Positions 6,825 through 19,995 of a DNA stretch of 64,000 nucleotides are shown here, in pieces. Numbering within the stretch: position 1 is the first letter of the stretch; the number at the start of each line of letters is the position of its first letter. The stretch spans positions 89,817,656 through 89,881,655 of the forward strand of contig OW121847.1 in NCBI GenBank assembly GCA_933228895.1, in the 5' to 3' direction. The notes below the pieces were generated by a model. The model had not been told where the DNA came from and did not search any database. It worked only from the letters and a program-made list of their open reading frames with translations. The translations under genes and the position numbers were made by a program. This DNA comes from Platycnemis pennipes (lineage: Eukaryota > Arthropoda > Insecta > Odonata > Platycnemididae).

Positions 6825-9800
6825 GTAGGTGGAAATAAAATACACTAAATATGGCTTATATATCAATAGAATGATGTGAGCAAATGCAGAGTATGGAGCT
6901 ATGTAATTACATATTTCTCAGTGTTTTAATAACTGTTTGTTCCTTCCATGTTGGAACTTGTATGGGTGTAGAAAATCGAAAATGGCTAAGTGACCTTAGG
7001 TGCAATCCTGTGGATCTTGAACATCATGTGAATTTCTTGTTTTGGATCATTGGGAAGGGACACTGAGCATCTGTGATGGCATGGTTCCTTGATATGTTAT
7101 TGGTAAGTGGAGAATTAATGTCGTGGTGGGCACTTATTTTTGGTGTAATGTAAAGTTTCTGAAAAAGTGGTACAAGTTATTCATGCTGGTTAATTTCAGA
7201 CAGACAATCACCAGCCCTCGTGAGGTGGATCGTTAATGGAAATGTTTAGAAGATAATCTGTCTATTGAAGAGGAAGCGGGGATTGGGTGGAGCGGTGAGT
7301 GCCTTTGTGTTACTGAGAAGGGAAAGGATGCATGGGTGATGAGGACGGCTCATAAGATAATACGGTTTGGCAAAAAGGTGAATTGTATTGGAAATTGCGA
7401 CATCATAATGGTGTCAATTACTCTTTTCCATGACAGTAGTGGTACAATTACTTAACTCTGTTACATTTCAGAGAATATATAACATTGATTTGCTGTGGAT
7501 TCAAAATAGAAATGAGTGGACTATAATCGGGGCAATCACCTGGCAGTATTGAGTGGAAGGAGCTGAGTGTGGTGCAATGGATGCAGAACCAGTGGGGAGA
7601 TACAGCAGTTTGATTTTTGGAAAGCAATGGAGAATGATATCTAGACATGGATTGTGGGTTGGTAAGAGGAAATTTGTTTTGTTGTGAGTTTAGATTGACA
7701 CACAAGGTTTCCCCTACGGACACGATTGAGCCGCGTCAATCTATTCCGACAAGGGTTTACTTGGCCTCCATGGATATTATGACTTTATCCATTCTTATTA
7801 TATCTTCAGCTCCTAAGGACCATTTCTCTGCGGAACTACGTGATGATAATTTGCATTTTGAATTTAAAGGTGCATTAAGGACCTCCCATGCTACTAGTAT
7901 GATATTGAAGGATACATCTCATTTTCAACCCTCTGGGGAATTGGAACCTTATCAGTTCAACATGGAAGCATTATGATTGGATGTGTGGATTCCTTTGGTG
8001 AGTGAAATCTGATAAATCATAATAATTTAGAAAGTGGAATATTTTTCAGGGGATGGAGAGGGTATTTGGTTTCCATAAATGGTGGAAAATGTTAAATATT
8101 GACACAATTACAATAGGTTTAGAATGATTTTTTGCCACCGGGTTCACGGCATTGGAGGTTAAAGATCAACCACAACTCTGTGGATTAAGGTTGGAGGTGT
8201 GGGCAGAGATAAAATGTTTACTCTATAATTGGCCATTTGAAATACACCTGAAGAAAAAACATGACCAGGAATATGTTGAAAGTGAATTACCAGCTTGCAT
8301 TAGAAGGGGGAAAAGAAATATTTCCTTATAATTCACCACAGTAATTTATAGTGGAAGGACACTAGATAATATTGTAATTTGAAGATGCTTAAGTATCTGT
8401 AATGTGAAAGAAATTATCAGAAATAAGCCGATGAGTGTTAAGAGGTCACAGTTGTATTTGAATTGAGAAAAAAATGAAAAAGAAATAGCAGTTGCTACGT
8501 TATTTAAGTGATGACTAACCGAACGCGCACAAAAGAATGAATTGTGGATATTGGGTGCATGGTGAAAGCAGAAACTAACATAGGTTAGAAATGAATGAGA
8601 TGAAAAGAGAGGTAACTCATAAAATAATGGAGAAAATATGGAGGATATTGAGCAACTTCTTCCGGGACTGGGTACAACATATTGAGATATTTATGAGAAA
8701 ATATTGCTGAACGTTGGTATGAGCAGAAACAGTTGAAAAATGCCTGGAACAAGTGAACGATATAGGTTGGATGTCAATGGGTGAATGAAAAGGAGAAAAC
8801 TAAATCAAGTATTTATGAAATTGTAATTGGCAAATAATTGGTCAAGATGAATGAATTTCTCTCTGTGGATGTTATGCTATAGTGCGTGTTCGGTTGTAAT
8901 TCCATTAAGGCACTTGCAGCTAGATTTCAATCTTGAATTTCATATGGAGTTTTATAGGAATGAATTGAAATCATAATTGGGTGCATCGCTTATAGGGACT
9001 TGACAGTAAAAAGTTTACAGAAATAGATAATAATTCATGTTAGATTTTCCGCAGTGGAAAAATGAAGTGGTTAATGTGACTGGATCATGTTATATGTAAT
9101 GTGTGCAGAAATGTGTAGATTTTGATGGAGTCAATATCTGATTTTATGGTAGGTTATAAATAAAAATTACATTTTCATGCCATGGTACAGCATAATAGTG
9201 GTTAATAATTTCTCTGTGGAGCAGGAAAAAACTCTTTTGAATTTGCCTACACTATTCTCTAGGACTGGAAAGAAATGAAAAGGGTTAGAAATTCTCTGCA
9301 AGGGAGAATTTTACTGAGGAGAGGGACAGGAGAATTTTTTTAAAATCTCATACTAGCCTTCCAGTTGGAAACAAAGGGTATTTGGTAAAACAAATTGGGA
9401 TGTGATTGTTAAATCAGGCAGTGGATTAGAAATGGATGATCTGAGTAAAATGCACGGATAAGTTCTGGAAAAGGTGAGAGGAAAATGCCAGGATTACAGA
9501 TATTGGCCCATTAGATGGTGCTTTTATTTCTACTCCGACCTAATATTAATAAGATGTTGTTCATGTGCACAGGTGTGAAAAATATTAACTAGTTATGATT
9601 CATAGATAACATTTGGTTGATGATACGTATCCTTCTCGGATGTTTACTCGATGCACGTACAGCGTGGTTTCCCAGTGGTCTGGGAAAATCTGGAAATCAG
9701 GGAAAAGTCAGGGAATTTGGAAATGAGGAAAAGTCAAGAATAACTCGGGTAGAATGTTTCCGGAATTCTGCACCCGGAATTCGAGCAACTCAGCCAGTCA

Positions 9801-12800
9801 TCTTGCCAACAGTGATTAAGCAAAGATATGAAAAGGATGAGAAACTGACGGAAACATTCACTAATTTGGATTGATACACCTTGTGGGCTATGGTAGGCAT
9901 TGAAGTTTACTAAAAATCAGCTCAACATGGATAATCAATCTTCATTCCCTCTAGAAAATTGAATTCCCTTGTTAACGTTCATGATGCTCGCACCCAACCA
10001 CCCTACCCCACATCAGACGCTAGTATGTTGCAGGGGTGGAGTTGGGTATCGATCGGAAGGGGTTATAAATGATTAAGGCTGATTGAAGAGAAGAACAATG
10101 TATTTTAGAAATAACTCATAATTATTACATTACCTACAATCTTAAAATCGAGTCCAAAAGTGTTAAGTTTTTCCTAGGAAAGTCAAGTGATTTGGGATAG
10201 ATAAAAAAAAAACATTTTGATTCATCAATGTAATTTCATGTTCCTCTTGCATTTCAGTAATGGCAAACGGAAATGGTGTGTTTGGAGGATTTGAAAAAGT
10301 AGGCCTGGTATAGCTTTTACTCTGCTGGCTATGTGTAGCAGAAATGTGGGGGATGTATATTTTTGAGAATCTTCCTGTGTGATCTGTGGCAAAAATGCCG
10401 AGTGAAATGGTGATGACATTGGAAAATGGGATTTTGAAAGGTGATGGTGGAGAAGAGTGGTGTCAATTGGAAGCTACGTCACGTGTGATTTTGTGTTGTG
10501 GTGTGCCCTATGGTCTGTTTTTCAGTGCTAGTGTGTTAGTTATGTGATATTTTAGGAAAAGTGGAGAAGGTAGGGGTATAGTTTAATAGCCTTCTAGGTT
10601 GGGTGTTAGTGTAGTGATAAGTGATCCCTTGGAATATCTTACGAAGACACCCCAAGAATGACAGTGGACAGGAGAGGGATTCCAGCTGCAATGGAGGTAA
10701 AGGAAGTGGGCTCTCACACAAGGTAGGGATCTACAGTCCGTCCCACACTCATTCTTTCCTCACCCCTCATCTTCCCCTCGGTAGGTAGGACAGTCATAGC
10801 TTGATGGTTCATGGTAGTGGGTGAACAAGATTTGCCAATAGGATACAAAGTGTGTGAGGTGGATTGAGATGTATGGATGCGTTGAGGATATGATGTAAGG
10901 CTTTATCCAATGTTAGGACCCAGAATTGGGTGATAGAGATTTGAGTTCTGATGATGATTGGTTAATTTCCGTATTGGTGAGATACCTAAGAGGCTAGGGC
11001 CCAGGATTGGGCATTAAAGAGAATAACTTACATTAAAGGGCACTGTGTTTGCATACGGTGATCGATGGGTTTATGGTTACATCTTTCTGGGTTGGGTCAT
11101 GAGGACTCTGCATTTAGTGTTGGTCTCGACATGGAAATCGAGTAGATGTGAGTCATGCGTTTGACGTGAGTGGCATTCCTGTACGAAAACCTTATCCCTC
11201 GGAGCTGGTTGAAGTTGATGTCTTCACTTGAAGGTGGTGAACAACGTAGCTGATTGTACGAAGACACAATGGAAGAACAGTGTTTGGTGAGGACAATCTT
11301 GTTGTTCGTGCTGAGGGAGTATTCGAATTTGATTATACATCTGCATTGATGTTGCTTTTGGTTACAGATGGGTGACTGGGACAGGAATAATCCAGCCTCC
11401 TACAACCATCTCTTCTGAATAGAACCCAGTCGTGGATATTTGATCATATTTGGGTTTCCCACCAAGTGTCAAGGAGTGACTTGAGTATGTCTGATGAGAA
11501 GAATATGAAGAGCTCTTAGGATGTTGCCGAGATGGGTGCTTTTACTGAAGAAAGGCTCAGGGAAGAGATTGATTGGAGGGATCCTGTGGGTTATCCTGAA
11601 AGGATAGCATTGATGATGAAATGCTGTGACAGTCTTTCAATATTGGAATATCTCTTCTCTAATGTTTGGAAGGGAACCTGCGCACCGTTGAAGATCATGG
11701 CTGATAATACGAAAACTGTTAGGTAAGTGGAGAAATATTTTGGAAATGGGGACTTGAATTTGGTATAGCTTAACCTTTTTCACTGAAATCAGTGCACAAC
11801 TCAGATCCTCTGTGTCATTTCAAGAAAGTGATGCGGGGAATGCCACGGACGGGCTGAGTGAGCAATAGGATTTTGCAGAGATGGGGGCAACTACTGAGCT
11901 TCCATTGAAGAAAGAGGCACGGTTAGGAGGAGGACATGCACGATTGATGGAAGGTTCCTGTTGTGTTTTGTACCTGGAGAGCATTGGCGGCCTCGGTTTT
12001 GATGCAATACTGAAGTCATGATTTCAACATTTCTTGATGTGCATAAGGTGTCGAATGGACACAAAATACATGCAAGGTAAGTGGAAAGCAAATCAGCAGG
12101 AATTTGATGATATTTTAATTGGATGAGAGGCTTAAATGTTAGAAATACAAGGAATTATATATCTCAGTGTTCTCATGACCATTTTTTTCTTCCATTTTAG
12201 GCTGTTCTGGTGGCACAACTCATTACCATCGTATTCCATAAATGAAATGCTGTGGTAGTGGTGGTTGAATGGAATGTTATTTCTCTGATGGCTGGAAGGA
12301 AACTGCGCAACGGTGAAGATCATGGCTGGTAATAATAATATTGTTTGGTAAGTGGAGAATTTTTGTGAATGTGTGCACTTGATTTGGGTTGGCTTTTACA
12401 TGAAATCAGTGGTACCTACAACTCAATCCCTGTTTGTCATTTCAGAGCACCATTATCCAATGCTGAATGTGCATTTGGAATAGGGATGTGTGGAGCATAA
12501 TCCGGCCAATCATCAGGAAATGGTGCAGGAAAGGATCCATGTGTGGTGTAAAGGATGAGAAAGAGCGGGGAAATGCAGCCATTTGAATCCAGGAGGCAAT
12601 GGAGGAGGAAAATTATGCTGATATCAGGACACGGAGTTTGGTACGGTAAGAGGTATTGGCATTTGAGGTAAGTGACGTAAGCAGGAAACCCAAGGTTTTC
12701 CCAACAGACATGCCATGTATTATAGCAGGAAGGAGTTCAGTTCAGGTGGTCTCCATGGATGTGTCCAAAGTATGCTTTGGACACCCTCTACATAGGCGCA

Positions 12801-13330
12801 GTTGGACAGATTACTGGAAAAGGAATCGCACATTGAATATGGGTTAGTGAATGGAGAATGTGACAAGCAAGACATGTATGAAATTGTTTGCTGAAGGATA
12901 TTATCACTGTATGTATTCCTGTCATATTTTCAGATCCTACGGACCAATTTTACTAGGACCTACATGGAGATCATTGGCCTGTTGAAGCTGAAGGTGGACT
13001 AAGGACCTCCTGTGCTCCGAGTATGATACTGAAGTGTACGTAGGAATGGAACCATCTGGAAATTTGGATCATCCTCTTCTCAACCACATGAATGATAATG
13101 GCTGTAAATATTTAATCCTTTGGTGAGTGATAATTGAATGGAATACTGTTGCTTTTCAAGGCATATCATTTTGGAGTGCTTGAAAAATGTTCCGAGGAAT
13201 GGAATGTGAAATTGTTTTTTTTCCCACTAGATGTACTAATAAAAGCCAAGGAGTGAACAATGATGTTTGAGGACATTATGTCATGGCTCTCAATGATCTG
13301 CAATGATGGCGGAAACTACATTAATATAAT
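6666..13330 (+). repeat. Repeat unit 2
   Basis: Complete unit. It differs from unit 1 at four positions that I found: G at unit 1068, T at 1794, G at 3416, and A at 3959 (window 10624). The last is shared only with unit 4. It keeps the left-hand bases C2875, G5782 and T6413. Confidence 0.97.
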
Positions 13331-16300
13331 TGAACACTGAGGAACACCCTGCAGGAATACAGAGTAGAGGAGGAGACAATGCCAGTCATGTTTTCCAGCT
13401 GGATGGCATTGGGGATCTCTTCTCTGAAGCATGAGGGATATATGTGTTCAGCAATCCTGGAGTATTATTAAGTGTATCATTTCCTCTAGGTAGGTGGAAA
13501 TAAAATACACTAAATATGGCTTATATATCAATAGAATGATGTGAGCAAATGCAGAGTATGGAGCTATGTAATTACATATTTCTCAGTGTTTTAATAACTG
13601 TTTGTTCCTTCCATGTTGGAACTTGTATGGGTGTAGAAAATCGAAAATGGCTAAGTGACCTTAGGTGCAATCCTGTGGATCTTGAACATCATGTGAATTT
13701 CTTGTTTTGGATCATTGGGAAGGGACACTGAGCATCTGTGATGGCATGGTTCCTTGATATGTTATTGGTAAGTGGAGAATTAATGTCGTGGTGGGCACTT
13801 ATTTTTGGTGTAATGTAAAGTTTCTGAAAAAGTGGTACAAGTTATTCATGCTGGTTAATTTCAGACAGACAATCACCAGCCCTCGTGAGGTGGATCGTTA
13901 ATGGAAATGTTTAGAAGATAATCTGTCTATTGAAGAGGAAGCGGGGATTGGGTGGAGCGGTGAGTGCCTTTGTGTTACTGAGAAGGGAAAGGATGCATGG
14001 GTGATGAGGACGGCTCATAAGATAATACGGTTTGGCAAAAAGGTGAATTGTATTGGAAATTGCGACATCATAATGGTGTCAATTACTCTTTTCCATGACA
14101 GTAGTGGTACAATTACTTAACTCTGTTACATTTCAGAGAATATATAACATTGATTTGCTGTGGATTCAAAATAGAAATGAGTGGACTATAATCGGGGCAA
14201 TCACCTGGCAGTATTGAGTGGAAGGAGCTGAGTGTGGTGCAATGGATGCAGAACCAGTGGGGAGATACAGCAGTTTGATTTTTGGAAAGCAATGGAGAAT
14301 GATATCTAGACATGGATTGTGGGTTGGTAAGAGGAAATTTGTTTTGTTGTGAGTTTAGATTGACACACAAGGTTTCCCCTACGGACACGATTGAGCCACG
14401 TCAATCTATTCCGACAAGGGTTTACTTGGCCTCCATGGATATTATGACTTTATCCATTCTTATTATATCTTCAGCTCCTAAGGACCATTTCTCTGCGGAA
14501 CTACGTGATGATAATTTGCATTTTGAATTTAAAGGTGCATTAAGGACCTCCCATGCTACTAGTATGATATTGAAGGATACATCTCATTTTCAACCCTCTG
14601 GGGAATTGGAACCTTATCAGTTCAACATGGAAGCATTATGATTGGATGTGTGGATTCCTTTGGTGAGTGAAATCTGATAAATCATAATAATTTAGAAAGT
14701 GGAATATTTTTCAGGGGATGGAGAGGGTATTTGGTTTCCATAAATGGTGGAAAATGTTAAATATTGACACAATTACAATAGGTTTAGAATGATTTTTTGC
14801 CACCGGGTTCACGGCATTGGAGGTTAAAGATCAACCACAACTCTGTGGATTAAGGTTGGAGGTGTGGGCAGAGATAAAATGTTTACTCTATAATTGGCCA
14901 TTTGAAATACACCTGAAGAAAAAACATGACCAGGAATATGTTGAAAGTGAATTACCAGCTTGCATTAGAAGGGGGAAAAGAAATATTTCCTTATAATTCA
15001 CCACAGTAATTTATAGTGGAAGGACACTAGATAATATTGTAATTTGAAGATGCTTAAGTATCTGTAATGTGAAAGAAATTATCAGAAATAAGCCGATGAG
15101 TGTTAAGAGGTCACAGTTGTATTAGAATTGAGAAAAAAATGAAAAAGAAATAGCAGTTGCTACGTTATTTAAGTGATGACTAACCGAACGCGCACAAAAG
15201 AATGAATTGTGGATATTGGGTGCATGGTGAAAGCAGAAACTAACATAGGTTAGAAATGAATGAGATGAAAAGAGAGGTAACTCATAAAATAATGGAGAAA
15301 ATATGGAGGATATTGAGCAACTTCTTCCGGGACTGGGTACAACATATTGAGATATTTATGAGAAAATATTGCTGAACGTTGGTATGAGCAGAAACAGTTG
15401 AAAAATGCCTGGAACAAGTGAACGATATAGGTTGGATGTCAATGGGTGAATGAAAAGGAGAAAACTAAATCAAGTATTTATGAAATTGTAATTGGCAAAT
15501 AATTGGTCAAGATGAATGAATTTCTCTCTGTGGATGTTATGCTATAGTGCGTGTTCGGTTGTAATTCCATTAAGGCACTTGCAGCTAGATTTCAATCTTG
15601 AATTTCATATGGAGTTTTATAGGAATGAATTGAAATCATAATTGGGTGCATCGCTTATAGGGACTTGACAGTAAAAAGTTTACAGAAATAGATAATAATT
15701 CATGTTAGATTTTCCGCAGTGGAAAAATGAAGTGGTTAATGTGACTGGATCATGTTATATGTAATGTGTGCAGAAATGTGTAGATTTTGATGGAGTCAAT
15801 ATCTGATTTTATGGTAGGTTATAAATAAAAATTACATTTTCATGCCATGGTACAGCATAATAGTGGTTAATAATTTCTCTGTGGAGCAGGAAAAAACTCT
15901 TTTGAATTTGCCTACACTATTCTCTAGGACTGGAAAGAAATGAAAAGGGTTAGAAATTCTCTGCAAGGGAGAATTTTACTGAGGAGAGGGACAGGAGAAT
16001 TTTTTTAAAATCTCATACTAGCCTTCCAGTTGGAAACAAAGGGTATTTGGTAAAACAAATTGGGATGTGATTGTTAAATCAGGCAGTGGATTAGAAATGG
16101 ATGATCTGAGTAAAATGCACGGATAAGTTCTGGAAAAGGTGAGAGGAAAATGCCAGGATTACAGATATTGGCCCATTAGATGGTGCTTTTATTTCTACTC
16201 CGACCTAATATTAATAAGATGTTGTTCATGTGCACAGGTGTGAAAAATATTAACTAGTTATGATTCATAGATAACATTTGGTTGATGATACGTATCCTTC

Positions 16301-19300
16301 TCGGATGTTTACTCGATGCACGTACAGCGTGGTTTCCCAGTGGTCTGGGAAAATCTGGAAATCAGGGAAAAGTCAGGGAATTTGGAAATGAGGAAAAGTC
16401 AAGAATAACTCGGGTAGAATGTTTCCGGAATTCTGCACCCGGAATTCGAGCAACTCAGCCAGTCATCTTGCCAACAGTGATTAAGCAAAGATATGAAAAG
16501 GATGAGAAACTGACGGAAACATTCACTAATTTGGATTGATACACCTTGTGGGCTATGGTAGGCATTGAAGTTTACTAAAAATCAGCTCAACATGGATAAT
16601 CAATCTTCATTCCCTCTAGAAAATTGAATTCCCTTGTTAACGTTCATGATGCTCGCACCCAACCACCCTACCCCACATCAGACGCTAGTATGTTGCAGGG
16701 GTGGAGTTGGGTATCGATCGGAAGGGGTTATAAATGATTAAGGCTAATTGAAGAGAAGAACAATGTATTTTAGAAATAACTCATAATTATTACATTACCT
16801 ACAATCTTAAAATCGAGTCCAAAAGTGTTAAGTTTTTCCTAGGAAAGTCAAGTGATTTGGGATAGATAAAAAAAAAACATTTTGATTCATCAATGTAATT
16901 TCATGTTCCTCTTGCATTTCAGTAATGGCAAACGGAAATGGTGTGTTTGGAGGATTTGAAAAAGTAGGCCTGGTATAGCTTTTACTCTGCTGGCTATGTG
17001 TAGCAGAAATGTGGGGGATGTATATTTTTGAGAATCTTCCTGTGTGATCTGTGGCAAAAATGCCGAGTGAAATGGTGATGACATTGGAAAATGGGATTTT
17101 GAAAGGTGATGGTGGAGAAGAGTGGTGTCAATTGGAAGCTACGTCACGTGTGATTTTGTGTTGTGGTGTGCCCTATGGTCTGTTTTTCAGTGCTAGTGTG
17201 TTAGTTATGTGATATTTTAGGAAAAGTGGAGAAGGTAGGGGTATAGTTTAATAGCCTTCTAGGTTGGGTGTTAGTGTAGTGATAAGTGTTCCCTTGGAAT
17301 ATCTTACGAAGACACCCCAAGAATGACAGTGGACAGGAGAGGGATTCCAGCTGCAATGGAGGTAAAGGAAGTGGGCTCTCACACAAGGTAGGGATCTACA
17401 GTCCGTCCCACACTCATTCTTTCCTCACCCCTCATCTTCCCCTCGGTAGGTAGGACAGTCATAGCTTGATGGTTCATGGTAGTGGGTGAACAAGATTTGC
17501 CAATAGGATACAAAGTGTGTGAGGTGGATTGAGATGTATGGATGCGTTGAGGATATGATGTAAGGCTTTATCCAATGTTAGGACCCAGAATTGGGTGATA
17601 GAGATTTGAGTTCTGATGATGATTGGTTAATTTCCGTATTGGTGAGATACCTAAGAGGCTAGGGCCCAGGATTGGGCATTAAAGAGAATAACTTACATTA
17701 AAGGGCACTGTGTTTGCATACGGTGATCGATGGGTTTATGGTTACATCTTTCTGGGTTGGGTCATGAGGACTCTGCATTTAGTGTTGGTCTCGACATGGA
17801 AATCGAGTAGATGTGAGTCATGCGTTTGACGTGAGTGGCATTCCTGTACGAAAACCTTATCCCTCGGAGCTGGTTGAAGTTGATGTCTTCACTTGAAGGT
17901 GGTGAACAACGTAGCTGATTGTACGAAGACACAATGGAAGAACAGTGTTTGGTGAGGACAATCTTGTTGTTCGTGCTGAGGGAGTATTCGAATTTGATTA
18001 TACATCTGCATTGATGTTGCTTTTGGTTACAGATGGGTGACTGGGACAGGAATAATCCAGCCTCCTACAACCATCTCTTCTGAATAGAACCCAGTCGTGG
18101 ATATTTGATCATATTTGGGTTTCCCACCAAGTGTCAAGGAGTGACTTGAGTATGTCTGATGAGAAGAATATGAAGAGCTCTTAGGATGTTGCCGAGATGG
18201 GTGCTTTTACTGAAGAAAGGCTCAGGGAAGAGATTGATTGGAGGGATCCTGTGGGTTATCCTGAAAGGATAGCATTGATGATGAAATGCTGTGACAGTCT
18301 TTCAATATTGGAATATCTCTTCTCTAATGTTTGGAAGGGAACCTGCGCACCGTTGAAGATCATGGCTGATAATACGAAAACTGTTAGGTAAGTGGAGAAA
18401 TATTTTGGAAATGGGGACTTGAATTTGGTATAGCTTAACCTTTTTCACTGAAATCAGTGCACAACTCAGATCCTCTGTGTCATTTCAAGAAAGTGATGCG
18501 GGGAATGCCACGGACGGGCTGAGTGAGCAATAGGATTTTGCAGAGATGGGGGCAACTACTGAGCTTCCATTGAAGAAAGAGGCACGGTTAGGAGGAGGAC
18601 ATGCACGATTGATGGAAGGTTCCTGTTGTGTTTTGTACCTGGAGAGCATTGGCGGCCTCGGTTTTGATGCAATACTGAAGTCATGATTTCAACATTTCTT
18701 GATGTGCATAAGGTGTCGAATGGACACAAAATACATGCAAGGTAAGTGGAAAGCAAATCAGCAGGAATTTGATGATATTTTAATTGGATGAGAGGCTTAA
18801 ATGTTAGAAATACAAGGAATTATATATCTCAGTGTTCTCATGACCATTTTTTTCTTCCATTTTAGGCTGTTCTGGTGGCACAACTCATTACCATCGTATT
18901 CCATAAATGAAATGCTGTGGTAGTGGTGGTTGAATGGAATGTTATTTCTCTGATGGCTGGAAGGAAACTGCGCAACGGTGAAGATCATGGCTGGTAATAA
19001 TAATATTGTTTGGTAAGTGGAGAATTTTTGTGAATGTGTGCACTTGATTTGGGTTGGCTTTTACATGAAATCAGTGGTACCTACAACTCAATCCCTGTTT
19101 GTCATTTCAGAGCACCATTATCCAATGCTGAATGTGCATTTGGAATAGGGATGTGTGGAGCATAATCCGGCCAATCATCAGGAAATGGTGCAGGAAAGGA
19201 TCCATGTGTGGTGTAAAGGATGAGAAAGAGCGGGGAAATGCAGCCATTTGAATCCAGGAGGCAATGGAGGAGGAAAATTATGCTGATATCAGGACACGGA

Positions 19301-19995
19301 GTTTGGTACGGTAAGAGGTATTGGCATTTGAGGTAAGTGACGTAAGCAGGAAACCCAAGGTTTTCCCAACAGACATGCCATGTATTATAGCAGGAAGGAG
19401 TTCAGTTCAGGTGGTCTCCATGGATGTGTCCAAAGTATGCTTTGGACACCCTCTACATAGGCGCAGTTGGACAGATTACTGGAAAAGGAATCGCACATTG
19501 AATATGGGTTAGTGAATGGAGAATGTGACAAGCAAGACATGTATGAAATTGTTTGCTGAAGGATATTATCACTGTATGTATTCCTGTCATATTTTCAGAT
19601 CCTACGGACCAATTTTACTAGGACCTACATGGAGATCATTGGCCTGTTGAAGCTGAAGGTGGACTAAGGACCTCCTGTGCTCCGAGTATGATACTGAAGT
19701 GTACGTAGGAATGGAACCATCTGGAAATTTGGATCATCCTCTTCTCAACCACATGAATGATAATGGCTGTAAATATTTAATCCTTTGGTGAGTGATAATT
19801 GAATGGAATACTGTTGCTTTTCAAGGCATATCATTTTGGAGTGCTTGAAAAATGTTCCGAGGAATGGAATGTGAAATTGTTTTTTTTCCCACTAGATGTA
19901 CTAATAAAAGCCAAGGAGTGAACAATGATGTTTGAGGACATTATGTCATGGCTCTCAATGATCTGCAATGATGGCGGAAACTACATTAATATAAT
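13331..19995 (+). repeat. Repeat unit 3
   Basis: Complete unit, indistinguishable from unit 1 at all 19 variable positions (A1068, A1794, A3416, C2875, T5343, G5782, T6413). Since unit 2 lies between the two, the match suggests a two-unit (13,330-bp) duplication of units 1-2 or an exchange event. Confidence 0.97.

Larger units (their letters stand above)
4622..7997 (+). pseudogene. Duplicated exon-intron-like tract across the unit 1/2 junction
   Basis: This tract contains two or more diverged, same-orientation copies of a multi-segment cassette with splice-site-like borders. Copy B runs 5160-6457 and copy A runs 6566-7997 (the A segments are also visible at 1-1332 at the window start). A partial extra copy lies at 4703-5057. 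Segments align outside the borders as well as at them, for example the shared ATGAAATGCTGTG and GAAGATCATGGCTG words at about 4950-5035 and 5578-5663. Frames contain stops and small indels, so it is not an intact gene as it stands. I infer decay of a formerly multi-exon, internally duplicated gene or of a spliced noncoding RNA. I recognise no protein family. The same tract recurs in every unit. Confidence 0.5.
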
